DNA of 64,000 nucleotides. Source: Chionis minor. Its lineage: Eukaryota; Chordata; Aves; Charadriiformes; Chionididae. A model generated the notes under the pieces. The model had not been told where the DNA came from. It ran no database searches and worked only from the letters and a program-made list of their open reading frames with translations. The stretch spans positions 2,124,492 to 2,188,491 of the forward strand of contig VZSF01006722.1 of the NCBI GenBank assembly GCA_013398295.1, in the 5' to 3' direction. A program made the translations under genes and the position numbers. Below, piece after piece: positions 37,986 to 50,280 of this stretch (position 1 is the stretch's first letter; each line of letters starts with the position of its first letter).

Positions 37986-40900
37986 ACAGATAGTAGTTAT
38001 AAAAGCTGCTGAATATTTGTTTTTGAGAGTAATTTGGGGCACTGCAGTTGGTCATAGAAAAACTATTTAGCAACTGGGAATAATTTTAATTTCTTTTCAT
38101 AAGTTGTCAGGGCGTTGAGGGCACTAGTGGCCATGCCCAGCCTCCCCGAGGGGTTCCCCCTACCCTGCCAAAAGCCCAAGACCCTGTTTCAGCCCAGCCT
38201 GGGGCTGTCGGTCCCTGCCCCAGTGATGCTGAAGCAGGGCCAGCCTCCAGCTCCCCACAGCCCTTCCCTGCTCAGCCATGAGGCTTGCGGCACCTTGACA
38301 CAAGCCATGGGAGTTGATGCGATTTCCGATCTGCTTCAGCATGACAATTCCTCTGCTCCAGCAGCGGCCAGTGTGGGATGCTGTAGGGGAAGGCACAGCA
38401 TGCCTTTAATTAGTATGTGTGAGATAATCTGTTCCTCAAAGGAGCCTCCTCCTTGTTGCAATGCAATCTCTAAATACTAAGCCTGGGAACATGTATTTAG
38501 TTGTCCATCCCCTTTGGAAAAATGGTTACTGTAATTCTGTTTTATAAACGTGTAAAGCCTGGTAGAGTCTTGGCTAATTTGTAGCTTCAGTGATACTGAC
38601 TGTTGGGTTTGGCTGAAATTCTTAGATTCTATATAACAACGTTCTTATCAGCTCTGAATTTATCATATTGCAGTTTGCTTCAACATTTTCTTGTTCTTTA
38701 GTTATGAGGTAATGGAACTTTCCACTTTACCTTTTCTTTACTTTTTTTTTTTTTTTAAACCAACCAACATTTTATGTACTTGTATCACCTTGCCCCATTT
38801 GTCTTTAATCTAAAATCAACTCCAACAGGGGAGCCAAGATCCTGTCTAACTCAGATCTGGGAAACCAGGCAGTAAGATGTGAAAGCCTTGATCTAGCAAG
38901 GCGGGTGCCCGGTTCCTTTGTGGCAGTGGAATTACATGCTGAAATGCCTCATATGAAGCCTGGCTTTGAGCAAGCCATTGAAATGTCTTTAGACCTTAGA
39001 ATCAGGCATAATACTCAGTGCTCCTGATCCCGGTGCCGCGGCTGGGAAGCTTTTGGACTCCATCAGTCTGGTTTGCACTGTCATCTGCGACCTCTTGCTG
39101 CAGGGGCTGCTTTGCTGCAGTTGCCAGCTGTTTGTTGAGCTGCAGTAACTAACCATGTCATGCACCTGTCCAAATTTGAAAGAAATCATGTTGGCTTAGA
39201 CTCGTGACAAACAGATTTTAGCAATGTAATGCCCAGTCCTTGCTTTCTTAAATAAGCATGTAAATGGCCTAGGATTAACATTTCCTGGCATTTATTTTAG
39301 TGCATTTAAAGACAGAGGACTTGACTTTTCTTTCCACGCACATTGTGGAGTTGTGGACACGCTGTCGAAGGATGTAGGACATGCCAAAATGCCAGTCTGT
39401 TGAGTGCTAGCAAAGGGAGCTCGAGGGGATGGATGAAGATGATTCTTCAGGGAAGAGCTGGGCCTGGTAACATTAAAACTCCTCACTGGTAGTTTCAGGT
39501 GTGCTGTTACACACAAGTGGTAATAATGCCTTCCACTGAATTGCTCTGGTTCCCCTCTATTATTGCATACAAGAGTAAACAAGAATTACACACCACACCT
39601 TCCTATGCTTGCAGCTGGAGCTATTCTGATATCTTTGATGTTAGCTCACTTTTCTATCCTTTGGATCTTTGTTGTCCAGTTTCCTTTTTCAGTCCTCTCT
39701 GCTTGTTTTTTTCATTCTTTGCCCCTTTTTATTTCCGTTTCCTTGGGCCAGACACTCTTAAGAGCTCAAGATAAACATTTGAGAGGATTGCTATCTGGGC
39801 AAGGCAAAGCTTTTGTGGCCAGGAAAAACATTTCAGCTGTATGAAACTCTTGTGGCTGAAACCGTAGAACTAGCAGGTGACATTGCAGTGAAGAAACCTC
39901 ATGGATATTCTACACAAATACTAAATACCATGAAATGTAAAAGAGTTCCCTTTGTTGCAAGGTTAACTCAGGTTCCTGCTTATGTGGTATCTCTGCTCTG
40001 CGCTGATGGACTAGAGAGACTTTTCAACAGCTCTGGGACTTTGGACTGCCTTGCGTGGTTGTTCAGGGGTTCCTGTACGTTACCCTAAGCTTTCTTGGCA
40101 ATGCCGTCCCTGCCTGCCATTTTGTCCTTGGTGTCCAGTTCAAAGTTGTTAGCTCAAGGGTGTTTCACAACTATCAAAGCCCTGGAGTTGCCTCTTAGCT
40201 GAGCACCCAGTCTCATTCCCAGGATGACAAGCCACTGCCATTATAAACTCTGCTGTGTTGGGTAGCCTCTGCCTCCTCCTCCTCCTTCCTGTACTGAGGG
40301 TTGTATTGATCTCAGCAGCTGAAACAAGTCCCCTTTCTGAGTTGGACCCATGCCTTGACACTGACTGAAAGGAAGCCCACAGCCAGAAATCAAATACGTG
40401 CCATGCTGGAAGTAGTTAATTTCAGTGAACCTGTGGTCTACTTGTGTTCAGGCAAGTTCTCCAACAATAGTTTTCAGATAAATTCAGCTTAGTGCAGCTG
40501 TATGAAGAATTGCAGGAGTAACCCACTTCCTTGCTGTTGGATAGGGTGTGGATGTGGCTGCTTCCACTTGCCTGAGGCCAACTGGAGTGATCTGTGGAGT
40601 GAAAACAAAGGAACTGCTTTTATATCCTTATCTCTATTCTTAGGAAAAGACCAACTTCTGTTAGCTGTGTGCCTCAGTATTATTCCATGGCTTCTATCTG
40701 TCTGCTTGCTTAAATAGGCCCATCAATATCTTTTCTCTGAAATGCTCCCATCCATGAAATAGCTAGAAGTCCAAATTGCTGAAGCATGCTCTGTGTTCAA
40801 AAGAAGCCTGTGATACAAGTAGGTCTGTTGTCATATGACTGTATAATCTTACCAACAGTACACAGACAGGATATGGTAAGGATGTGTACATGCCTGTTCA

Positions 40901-42475
40901 CACAAGGACTCTTCTTATTATCTTCTTTATTAAGGAAGAAGGGTGATCAAAATTAAACCCACATTTTAGTTCAGAATAATCTTGATGAAGGACTATTTAC
41001 TGATCATCTCTTCTCAAAAAGTATTTTTCTTTTTCTAGCAACTCTGAAATAAAATACAAGCACTGAGGACTTGCTAACATTATTTTCAGCAGAGTAAATG
41101 TAAAAAAAACATGTTGAAGGCATCAGGATTTACTACTGGCAAAATCACTGGTGAACATAATTCACCAGGTCAATGATGACTAACACCTCTGAATTTTTTT
41201 AGGTTGAAAAAGCAGAAGGAAATGAGAACCAGATAGCCTAACGATAGCTTGTCCACACACAAGTTCTGGCTGGAGGAGGTGGTAGCCAGTTTACTATGCC
41301 ATTAAGGTTCAGAACAGTTGCCCACTGTGGCCACAGTTCACGACAGCAAAGCAATGTTTCAGCTTGTACAGCTTATCCTATCCCACCTCAGCAAAACAAG
41401 CTCTAGATGCAAACCTGACCTCCTGCCATTGACGTCTGAACAGACTGTGGCTATGCCAGGAGGGATTAATAGTAATTACACCATACATCATCTTACATCG
41501 TTCCTCCTCTGTTGTACCCTGCCTTGTAGTCAGTTCTGCATCAGTGCCCTGCTACTTGCAAAGGAAAAGGTGGGGGCAGTGGTGTAACTGAAGCACTGCT
41601 GCTGTCATGTTGTGTCCTCCAGCCTTACCGTGCAGGGTGGACAGGGAACCTGGATAAGAGCTTTTTGGCTCATGCTTTGTGCCCTGTTGTGCCTCCCTGT
41701 TAGAGGAGCTGGTGTGGTAGATGAGTACCGTGAGAGCTGTATATACCACTTCTTGTTATACAGAGCAGAAGTATTAGCCCAAAAGTGGTTGTTGGTATTA
41801 TTTTCCCATGCCGAAGTCAAAGGTATTCTGCACCACTTCCCTGGTGGGGCTCTTTCAGTTCCAGTCATTCCATAACTACAAAACCTTTAGGTTGACTGTA
41901 CAGGGGCTGGTATGTGAACATGGTTTTTGGAGCATGCAGAAAGGAAAATGTAAGAAATAACACATGGTGTCCAGAACACTTTCCTGTCAGATGTTTTCAT
42001 GAATGAATTAAGCCTTAGGATTTGAATTTCAGCCCTAGTTCACAACTTGAACCCTATGATTTCTGAACTGATTTTTTATTTCCCCCTGCTTCCTTTTGAA
42101 AATGTCAGTTATGGGGTAGGCAGCGTATAAGGTATTAAAAAGGAAGTTTGCTAGGTTTCCAGAATGCATAGTGTAAGGTCTCTAAGTATCAGGCTTGAGG
42201 GCTCTGATTGGATCTTGATATTGTGAATCGCTGATGGAAATTCAGCCAAAGAATTTGAATAATGTGCTCAGAATCACTGAGCATATTTGTAACAGTCAGA
42301 GATAAAGGCCATGTCTCTTAAATGTCAATCCTGTACTTCAACTGTGGCATCATCCCTTCTCCTTTCCAGTGATTAAATCATAGAACATTACAGAATCCAG
42401 GCTTACTTTAAATCCTCTATAGTTCCTTTTTTTTTTTGTGGTGTGATATCTTTTAGGATCCATTGAATTGCTTTA
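37986..42475. other. Non-coding stretch with one GC-rich block
   Basis: The block at 38105-38400 is clearly GC-richer than its surroundings, with C-rich phrases such as CAGCCTCCCCGAGGGG and GCCAGCCTCCAGC. It resembles GC-rich repeat 5' regions seen in birds, but I could not assign it. A 121-codon open frame over it is expected from its composition. Elsewhere a T-rich run lies near 38740-38757. I see no gene. Confidence 0.45.
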
Positions 42476-43024
42476 TTCCCTAAAAAACCCCACATTTAAA
42501 ACCATTAAGCAAACCAAAATCAGGTCTGACTTTTAACAGAGACAGTGAAGAGGAGAGGTGTTGCTGTATGGGGGCTGGCCCTTCAAAGGCTGTGGACATA
42601 TGTATTTGTTTGGCTGGGAGTTTGGAAAATACCAGTGTGGTGAGGGTAAGGACAGCCTGTAAAAGCCTGAGTGATTTTATTCTTGGCTTGTATGTTTTCA
42701 CTGTCAATGAACATACAACATGTGATTCAGTTTCTCTGAACTGAGTGAAAAGGCCACAGGTGCCACATTTGAGGGTGCTTTTTATTGCGACCTTAGATCC
42801 AGCAGCACTGTGGAGGTTGTGTAGATACGAGGGTAGGAACAGCAGTGCCTCTGACACAGGGGAGCTCCACCCCATCTGCTTGCCAGGAAGACTTGACAGA
42901 GGTTGTCTACATAAAGGAAAGTTCCAGGTATGGGTAAACGGGTCTGAGCAGATCTGCTGGACTGGAACTTCTCTGTGCCACAAGAAACATCTGGTTTCAT
43001 CCTCTTTTTTTCTTATGCCCTGCG

Positions 43025-43155
43025 TTAAGCCCCAAATTTGTGAGTGCTTTTGCACATACTTAACTTTACTACTGTAAATAATTCCATTCAACTCAATAGG
43101 CTTATTCATAGTCAAGCTGAGCATGTGTGTTCAGTGTTTGCAGGATCAGACACTG
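43025..43155. repeat. Imperfect inverted-repeat (MITE-like) relic
   Basis: The left half (TGCACATACTTAACTTTACTA) and the right half (TAGTCAAGCTGAGCATGTGTG, then GTGTTTGCAGGATCAG) are imperfect reverse complements. They flank a CCATTCAACTCAATAGG core. The arrangement matches a diverged amniote repeat in which GTAAAGTTAAGCATGTG and AGTGTTTGCAGGATC flank a near-palindromic centre. The element is old and its arms no longer pair well. It overlaps the start of the longest open frame in the window, which argues against that frame being a gene. Confidence 0.45.
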
Positions 43156-43744
43156 CAGAAGCTGGCTGCTGTGCCATTTAGGGCTGGTAATTCCATCCCT
43201 TAGGCCCTGGTGTCCTTGTATGGAACGATTTCATTTTTTACAGACTTTGCTTCATTTTCCATGTGTCAGCCCTCAGTACGTGTGCTATTAGTACATACCA
43301 GTGCTGAATACTCTTGCCTTAGGTATTGCATGAACAGAAAGCAACTTAAGAGTGAATGCAAATGTAAATTCAATTCCTGCCCAGTATGCTGTCCTGTTCT
43401 AAAACATTCAGAATACTTTAATGCTGAAAACAACAATCATCACTTTTAACAAAGAAGAGGCCAACCTCTTTTAGGTTGGATGATTTTCTTTTCTTTTCTT
43501 CTAACTGATTTGTAACACGTAAACTGCTAGAAATCACAACAGAGGTTTGGGATGTGCAAATGCAGTGAAAAGCAGCCCCCGTCCGAAGGAACCTGCAGTC
43601 AAGCTGCAAGTTGTGACAGCCTGAGAGGAGGCACATGATTGTCTGGATTTGGCCAAAAGGAATTTAATGAAAGCACAACAGGAATAAGAGGGACCTTTAG
43701 GAAGTGTCAAATTAGGGGATTAAAGCTTGTGCTTTGCATAAGGG

Positions 43745-43850
43745 TTAGATATGAAGAAAAACACAATCATGGAAAACAGGGCTGGAAGGGACCCAGAGCA
43801 GTTACTCATTGCTGTCCCAATTGCTTTGAGTTGTAATCTTCCAGAGTGCT
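43745..43850 (-). repeat. Possible old CR1/L3-like 3' end
   Basis: AATCATGGAAAACAGGGCTGG, then AAGGGACCCAGAG, resembles the reverse complement of the 3' end of old CR1/L3 LINEs (AATCATAGAA..., GGGCTGGAAGGGACC). It lies about 160 bp left of the clear CR1 copy at 44012 and in the same orientation. It could be a separate, older insertion. The downstream sequence is too diverged to follow. Confidence 0.3.
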
Positions 43851-44011
43851 CACAGCTGCCTCCAGTTTGACACTATTTGCAGATGCAATAAGTCTCTACC
43901 AGCTTCGAAACCACAAATGTATATATTGACTAGCTGGGGCCCTAGAGCAGTGTTCTGCATAACACAGGTTGATATACTTTCCAGTTGGACAACTTCTCAT
44001 TGATAACTCAT

Positions 44012-44743
44012 AATTCATAGAATTATAGAGTGGTTTGGGTTGGAAGGGACCTTAAAGATCATCTAGTTCCAACTCCCTTGCTGTGGGCAGGGACACCTCC
44101 CACTAGACCTGGTTGCTCAAAGCCTCATCCAACCTGGCCTTGAACACTTCCAGGGATGGGGCATCCACAGCTTCCCTGGGCAACCTGGTCCAGTGTCTCA
44201 CCACCCTCAGAGTGAAAAATTTCTTCCTGAGACCTAACCTAAACCTACCCTCTTCCAGTTTGAAGCCATTACCCCTCATCTTATCACTACATGCCCTTGT
44301 AAACAGTCCCTCCCCAGCTTTCTTGTAGGCACCTTTCAGATACTGTAAGGCTGCTATAAGGTGTACCTGGAGCCTTCTCTTCTCCAGGCTGAACAACCCC
44401 AACTCTCTCAGCCTGTCCTCATAGCAGAGGTGCTCTAACCTTCTGATCATCTTTGTGGCCCTCCTCTGGACCCGCTCCAACAGGTCCATGTCCTTCTTCT
44501 GTTGGGGACTCCAGAGCTGGACACAGTGTTCCAGGTGTGGTCTCAAGAAAATAGAGTAGAGGGGCAGAATCACGTCCCTCGACCTGCTGGCCATTCTTTT
44601 GATGCAGCCCAGGATGTAGTTGGCCTTCTGGGCTGTGAGCACACATTACTGGTTCATGTTGAGCTTCTCATCCACCAACATCTCCAAGTCCCTCTCCTCA
44701 AGGCTGCTCTACATCCATTCTCCACCCAGCCTGTATTTGTGCT
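44012..44743 (-). mobile_element. CR1 LINE, 5'-truncated, minus orientation
   Basis: The 3' end lies at the left: the plus strand begins AATTCATAGAATTATAGAGT (the reverse complement of the CR1 octamer tail), then GGTTTGGGTTGGAAGGGACC and ATCTAGTTCCAACTCCC, the standard CR1 3' untranslated region. The coding part follows on the minus strand and is the C-terminus of the CR1 ORF2 protein. It runs out near 44743, as expected for a LINE copy whose reverse transcription stopped early. About 730 bp remain of an element that is normally about 4.5 kb. Confidence 0.93.
44103..44642 (-). pseudogene. CR1 ORF2 C-terminal fragment
   Basis: About 179 codons are open on the minus strand. They include [62 protein letters not shown] and HWTRLPREAVDAPSLEVF, the conserved region that follows the RT domain in CR1 ORF2. 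The catalytic RT motifs are upstream and missing. Homology continues upstream in the same frame (LEERDLEMLVDEKLNMNQ), but in-frame stops interrupt it: a TAA just before VLTAQK (44647-44649) and a TAG in GEWM-stop-SS near 44710. It has no promoter or start codon of its own and is a dead remnant. Confidence 0.9.
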
Positions 44744-45596
44744 AACCCTCACTCTGTATTCAGTAATTCTGAGTATGTTTTTTCCATGTTGTTTTGCATC
44801 TGTCTTACGATGTTGTCATGGCTTGCCTGTGAGACTGTTACATGATACAGTGTCGAAGTCTTAACAAAGAAACGATCTCTCATATCTCCACTTGGTTTTA
44901 GGCTTGCTGCATGCTTTAAAGGAAATTAACTTGGACTGAAGTGACTTGTTACTGGCAAATCCCTGATGATATGTCCTTATCTTTGAGGTGCTTACATAAG
45001 AGTTGACTGATTTGTTCTGGTGCCTTTCCAAGAACTGAAGTGTTAGGTTAAGTGCTGTGTCATTTCTAGGATCCTCCTTTCTCTCTCTTTTTACAGATAA
45101 GCACTGCATTCACCCTTTGCTGTTTATCAGAAGCCTCATCCTTCCTCCACAAATTCTCAAAGATAATTGGTAATGGCTCTGAAATAGCTTCAGGCAGTTC
45201 TTAAAAATATTCTGGGGCAAACTTCACCAAGGCTCAAGTGAAACTCCTAGTCTGTTCTCTTTCTTTCCTTGCTTGAATTATGTCTGCTTTGTTGGTTATC
45301 TTCTGTCTAATCCCAAATAATTAAAAGTGTCTGCTAAACAGATTAGTGGCCTATAGTGTCACTGTAAAGGGCTTATGTTGATGCTGAGTATAGGTAGTAA
45401 GTCAATAACATGCTGAAGTAATAGGGAGGTCAAGAAACTGTGGGAGATTTTAGAAGCCAGAACAAGCAGAGTACTGAGTAGACGAGAAGTGGCAGTGGAG
45501 GAGTGGGGGATGTCATGAAGCAAGTGCTTTGCCAAGGTTATTCTGATAGTGGAGCAAATCTACAGTCCAGAAGACTGTATGGAAGATTGAATGCTC
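44744..45596. other. Spacer between two head-to-head CR1 copies
   Basis: These 850 bp separate the truncated 5' ends of the two CR1 copies. They contain short open frames on both strands but no recognisable exon or repeat. Confidence 0.5.
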
Positions 45597-47026
45597 ATGG
45601 AGAACAGGAGAGGTGCCTGAGGACTGGAGGAAAGCCAATGTCATCCCAGCCTTCAAAAAGGGCAAGGAGGACCCAGGAAACTACAGGCCAGTCAGCCTCA
45701 CCTCTGTCCCTGGAAAGATGATGGAACAGCTCATTCTGGATGTCATCTCTAAGCATGTAGAGGAAAAGAAGGTTGTTGGGACTGGTCAACATGGATTCAC
45801 CAGGGGAAATCACGCTTGACCAATCTGATAGCCTTCTATGGTGGCGTGACTGGCTGGGTAGATGAGGGAAGAGCAGTGGACGTTGTCTACCTTAACTTCA
45901 GCATTTAACACTGTCTCCCATAACATCTTTATAGGTAAGCTTAGGAACTGTGGGTTAGATGAGTGGACAGTGAGGTGGACTGAGAACTGGCTGAATGGCA
46001 GAGCTCAGAAGGTTGTGATCAGCAGCGCAGAGTCTAGTTGGAGGCTTGTAACTAGCAGGGTTCCCCAAGGGTCAGTACTGGATCCCATCTCATTCAACGT
46101 ATTCATCAGTGATCTGGACAAGGGGACAGAGTGTACCCTCAGCAAGTTTACTGATGGCACAAAACTGGGAGGGGTGGCTGGCACACCAGTAGGCTGTGCT
46201 GCCATTCAGAGACACCTGGACAGGCAACAGAGTTAGGTGGAGAGGCACGTAATGACATTTGACAAAGGCAAGTGTAGGGTCCTGCACCTGGGGAGCAATA
46301 ACCCCATGTACCGGTACAGGTTGGGGGCTGACCTGCTGGGAAGAAGCTCTGCAGAAAGGGACCTGGGAGTCCTGGTGGACAACAAGATGACCATGAGACA
46401 GCAATGTGCCCTTGCAGCCAAGAAGGCCAATGGTGTCCTGGGGTGCATTAAAAAGAGCGTGGCCAGGTTGAGGGAGGTCACCCTTCACCTCTACTCTGCC
46501 CTGGTGAGGCCACATCTGGAGTTCTGTGTCTAGTTCTGGGCTCCCTAGATCAAGAAAGTCAAAGAACTGCTGGAGAGAGTCCAGTAGAGGGCTTCGAAGA
46601 TGATCAAGGGACTGGAGCACCTCTCTTATGAGGAAAGGCCGAGACACTCGGGTCTGTTTAGCCTGGAGAAGAGAAGACTGAGGGGGGATCTCATCAATAC
46701 TTATAAATACCGAAAGGGCAGGTATGAAGAGGATGGGGCCAGACTCTTTTCAGTGGTGCCCAGCGAGAGGACAAGAGGCATTGGGCACAAACTGGAACAC
46801 AGGAAATTCCACCTCAACATGAAGAAAAAGTTTACTTTGAGGGTGACAGAGCACTGGAACAGGCTGCCCAGAGAGGTTGTGGAGTCTCCTTCTCTGGAGA
46901 TACTCAAAACCCGCCTGGATGTGTTCCTGTCCAGCCTGCTGTAGGTGAACCTGCTTTGTTGGGGGGCTGGACTAGATGATCTCTGAAGGTCCCTTCCAAC
47001 CCCTACCATTCTGTCATTCTGTGATT
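45597..47026 (+). mobile_element. CR1 LINE, 5'-truncated, plus orientation
   Basis: Homology starts inside the RT domain (GEVPEDWRKANVIPAFKKGK) and runs through the ORF2 C-terminus into the 3' untranslated region (GGCTGGACTAGATGATCTCT, then GAAGGTCCCTTCCAACCCC). It ends in the CR1-type octamer tail CATTCTGT-CATTCTGT-GATT at 47007-47026. About 1.43 kb remains. It is the longest and best-preserved element in the window. Confidence 0.95.
45605..46944 (+). pseudogene. CR1 ORF2 fragment (RT and C-terminus), frameshifted
   Basis: This is the fossil of the CR1 reverse transcriptase. Visible blocks in order are NYRPVSLTSVPGKMMEQ, GTGQHGFTRG, RLTNLIAFYGG, VDEGRAVDVVYLNFS, AFNTVSHNIFIGKL, WLNGRAQKVVIS, VPQGSVLDP, FNVFISDLD, LSKFTDGTKLGG, then the C-terminal [55 protein letters not shown] and [17 protein letters not shown]. 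Two compensating frameshifts lie near 45803 and 45905; the second is an apparent 5-bp loss in the motif A region. The motif A aspartates read as N, and the FADD catalytic box reads FTDG (about 46148-46159). Stops occur at 46234 and at three places between 46531 and 46590. It cannot encode an active enzyme. Confidence 0.92.
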
Positions 47027-50000
47027 ACAGCATCTGTAGGAGTGCATAGTTAAACACTGATGCCTCTGAATTCAGTGGTGTCTTAGAGAGTTTATTTGCT
47101 TTGGAAAAAAGGTGGAGACTTCAGTGTAGCCTGGATGCAAGGATCCGTAGAGAAGGCTGTGTCACTAATGCCTGTTAGGGGCTTGAGATGCTGGGGCCAG
47201 TTCATGCATAACAGACTGGCTCCCGCCTGTGCTTCATATGGTGTAAGGGTTAGCTCTGACCAGCTCAGGTATTTTGAAAGCAGTTAAGCTCTGGCTATGC
47301 TGACATATGAATATATTTTTATTGAAATGTACTGGCTGTCACTCTGAGTAGAAATAGGAAGAGCCAAATATAAAAGGGAACGATATATAACAGTGTATAC
47401 AATTGTGTGTGGAATTGTTCTTATTCCATCCTCTATCCTCTGCTTTCCATGGAGGAGAAGCATAAAGCTCAGTGCTGTGGCTCTTCTCTGTGAATATTCT
47501 TACCTGAGTGGGAGCCACTTAGAGACAAGGTTTTGAAGGATCAGGTCTCCCCAACTCAACACCACTTATTTTTGAACATTTTGCTTCGTTACAGAATCTG
47601 CTTAGTTGTATGAAGCCTCATTTATTCTTTTTTTCTCTTTGTCAAGGTGAAGTACAAAAAGTAGTGTCCTTCTCTTCCCTTTGCTCTTTGTCTTTCTAAA
47701 GACATTTAGTTACAGCTTAATTAAAACGTCTGTATCTAACCCACTAACAGGAATATTTAGCCTGTTTTCTGTGGTCAGTTCTTGTGAAAAGAGCTTAGGA
47801 AGCTAACACCTTTCAACAAAAACGTACATCACACCCTGGTTTCAGGTAACTTGGATTATTTACAGTACTAGCTTTCTAACAGTTAATTGCAGTGCATGAT
47901 CTTGTTACCAAGGATGATGAAACTGACTCGTCTGTCTGTTAAACAAAGAGCTTTGGGTTTTTTTTTTTCCACTTTCTTTGTTACAGCATTGCTTTCTACT
48001 GTCAGTGTGTAATTTGTCCTGATTTATTCCATTATTAATTGTCCATGCAGGCTGTATTGTAGGGGTCATTTTTAACCATGGGCATCTGAAGTATTCCACA
48101 CTGCACCTTTTACCAAAGAATACCAAAGTCTAAGCATCACAGGTACTGAGTAATTTGCAAAGCAGATACACCTTCATTTTGACTATTGAAAAGTCAGAAA
48201 TGACTTTCTGACTGGGGTCATAAAGTTAATTAATGACTGGAGTAATTTTCTTGTCTGTGCACACTTCCTGAACAGATGTAGTTTTCCATTCTAACTGGTG
48301 ATTTATCAGTTGTTGGTATAGAGAGAGCATATGGGTGAACTATCTAATCAAAACATTGACAAACACCAGATACTGGAAAAACTGAAGAATGGGTTTGTGA
48401 AAAGGGAGGGGAAATAATTTTCTATTTCTTAATTTTGCTACTTGTCGAGCTATCTTGACTATGGCCATTGTCAGCAGGTGAAAGGGTAGTTGATTAGAGG
48501 AATAGCATATTTTTCTCATGTAATACAGAAAAAACAGTGCCTAGGTGGTTGCTGTAGTCAAGTGAGCTGCAGAATTTGAGTCTAATAAAAGTTCTGTGCA
48601 TTTACAAATTAGTTATTTTCATAGCAGAGTGAAATAATACATTTCAGTGGTAAATGAAATTAATACATTTACCAGTGAAGGGACAAAATGCCTGTGTGTA
48701 TATGGTGTAATCATAATGACTTTTGAAATCCACAGCAATTAAATACAATTTTTGAAAGACGGAGTTCTTCAGACACACAAGAAAGTCATCAGTATGGCAA
48801 TCAATCAAAGGCTGTGCCATTCTCCTGTTGGTAACTTGAGGCAACAGTTAAGATCTACAAGACAAGACTGAAAAGATGTCAATCCTTAGTCTAGGAGAGA
48901 GAAATCAGAAGAAAGATGAAAAAAGTCATCAGACGAGACAGCTGCAAAATGGAAGGGAATGAATGATTCTGTATGTTATCTGTGCATAGCACTTGAGTTG
49001 CAGCAAGTGATGCTTAGACTGGATGCTAGCAAGGCCTCATTTAATAGCTGAGGTAGGTAGCACGCATAGAGTGATTCTGCAGCCTTTAGGGGATAAGGAA
49101 AAAAACTGCACAATCACTGTGTCAAAAATCTTCCAGGTATTGCCGATTCTGTCTCGGAGCAGGAGAGAGACTTGCAGATGTCATTCCTTCTGGACCTGTA
49201 TTCTGTGATTTCCCCTAAAGGGAGCCCAACAAACCAGAGCCCCTTCAGGCAGTTAAAACAGTGAGGACTTGCAGCATGCCGTGTCTCCGAGCAAGCCTAT
49301 ATGTCTAGGGAATCTCCAGTTAGTTGGTTAAGCCTTGTCGGATTGTCTTGAGTCCCAGGAAGCCACGAGCCAAGATCATGTCTTTGTGAATGAGAAAATA
49401 GGCATTTTATGAGAATCTCCTGGAAACCTGGGGCGGATGACCCAAACCCAAACAAAAAAAAATTCCTAATTGCTGTTTCCCAGATCAGTATATTTTTAGG
49501 ACTCCTCCTGAAATTTGTTGGGGCACTTTTAAGCTACTTTAAGGAAGGAACTAATAGGATGAGCTGGAATCAGCTAACCTTATACATGCAAGTGTTGTAA
49601 AAGGTGCTGCCAATATTCTTCAGTGCTAACTGTTTTGGTACCTGGGTTGTGCTCACGTAGTGTCTTCCTCCTCGACTAATGAGTCTCTCTCAGGCAGGAA
49701 AATTGCCAGTTGAGCTGCATGATGTCTGAACTTGTTTTCTGAGGCCTGAGCTCACAACTTGAGTGCTTTTGTTTTTAAAATCCATAAGACAACACTGTAT
49801 GCCCTCTCTGTGTGTTTGGCTCCCGCAGACAGAGGTGTGGAACCTGAAGACAACCACAAAAAAAGAAACGTACATGCTGATCACTGTAGATAATGGACCA
49901 ATGCAAAATATGTAACCTCTGTATGCTAGGTTTCTTAGGTTTTTAACTTTTAGATCCAAATGTTATGAAGAACACTGACATTAACACTATAAAATTGATA

Positions 50001-50280
50001 AAAGATATTTTCTGCTTGATTTAGAGTATTTTCTGAAATCAGCATCCATGGCTTTGTAGAAGAAGATTCTCTGTCTTCTTCCAGTGTTTTATCATGTATA
50101 TTAGACTAATCCATGAAGCTTGCAAATTTATTTTAGTTCTCCCAAGAGGAAGAAAGGGCTAAAATTAACTGATAACACAGCGCTAAGTATGCAAGGTGCT
50201 GCCTTGACCATCTATAACAAGAAGTCTAATAATTCTTCTCATCTCTCCTACTTTGCAAACATTAGAAGCAGACATGAAAT
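47027..50280. other. Non-coding stretch between CR1 copies
   Basis: No gene is supported. The one clear structural item is a perfect 9-bp inverted repeat at 48192-48213. The rest is AT-rich sequence with short open frames in all frames. Confidence 0.5.
48192..48213. repeat. Perfect 9-bp inverted repeat
   Basis: AGTCAGAAA and TTTCTGACT are exact reverse complements separated by the 4-base loop TGAC. A hairpin of this size is not rare by chance in 64 kb, and nothing nearby suggests a function. Confidence 0.6.

Noticed and set aside
38115..38480. A 121-codon proline-rich open frame
   Set aside because: It follows from the GC-rich block at 38105-38400; the minus strand is also open there.
42480..43124. 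A 214-codon minus-strand open frame, the longest in the window
   Set aside because: It begins inside an old inverted-repeat relic (43025-43155), shows no domain or family motif, and overlaps a 110-codon frame on the other strand. Chance openness is the simpler reading.
46090..46647. A 185-codon minus-strand open frame
   Set aside because: It is the antisense shadow of the CR1 ORF2 fragment.
47911..47925. A C-box-like GGATGATGA suggesting a C/D snoRNA
   Set aside because: No D box with terminal stem was found at the expected distance.
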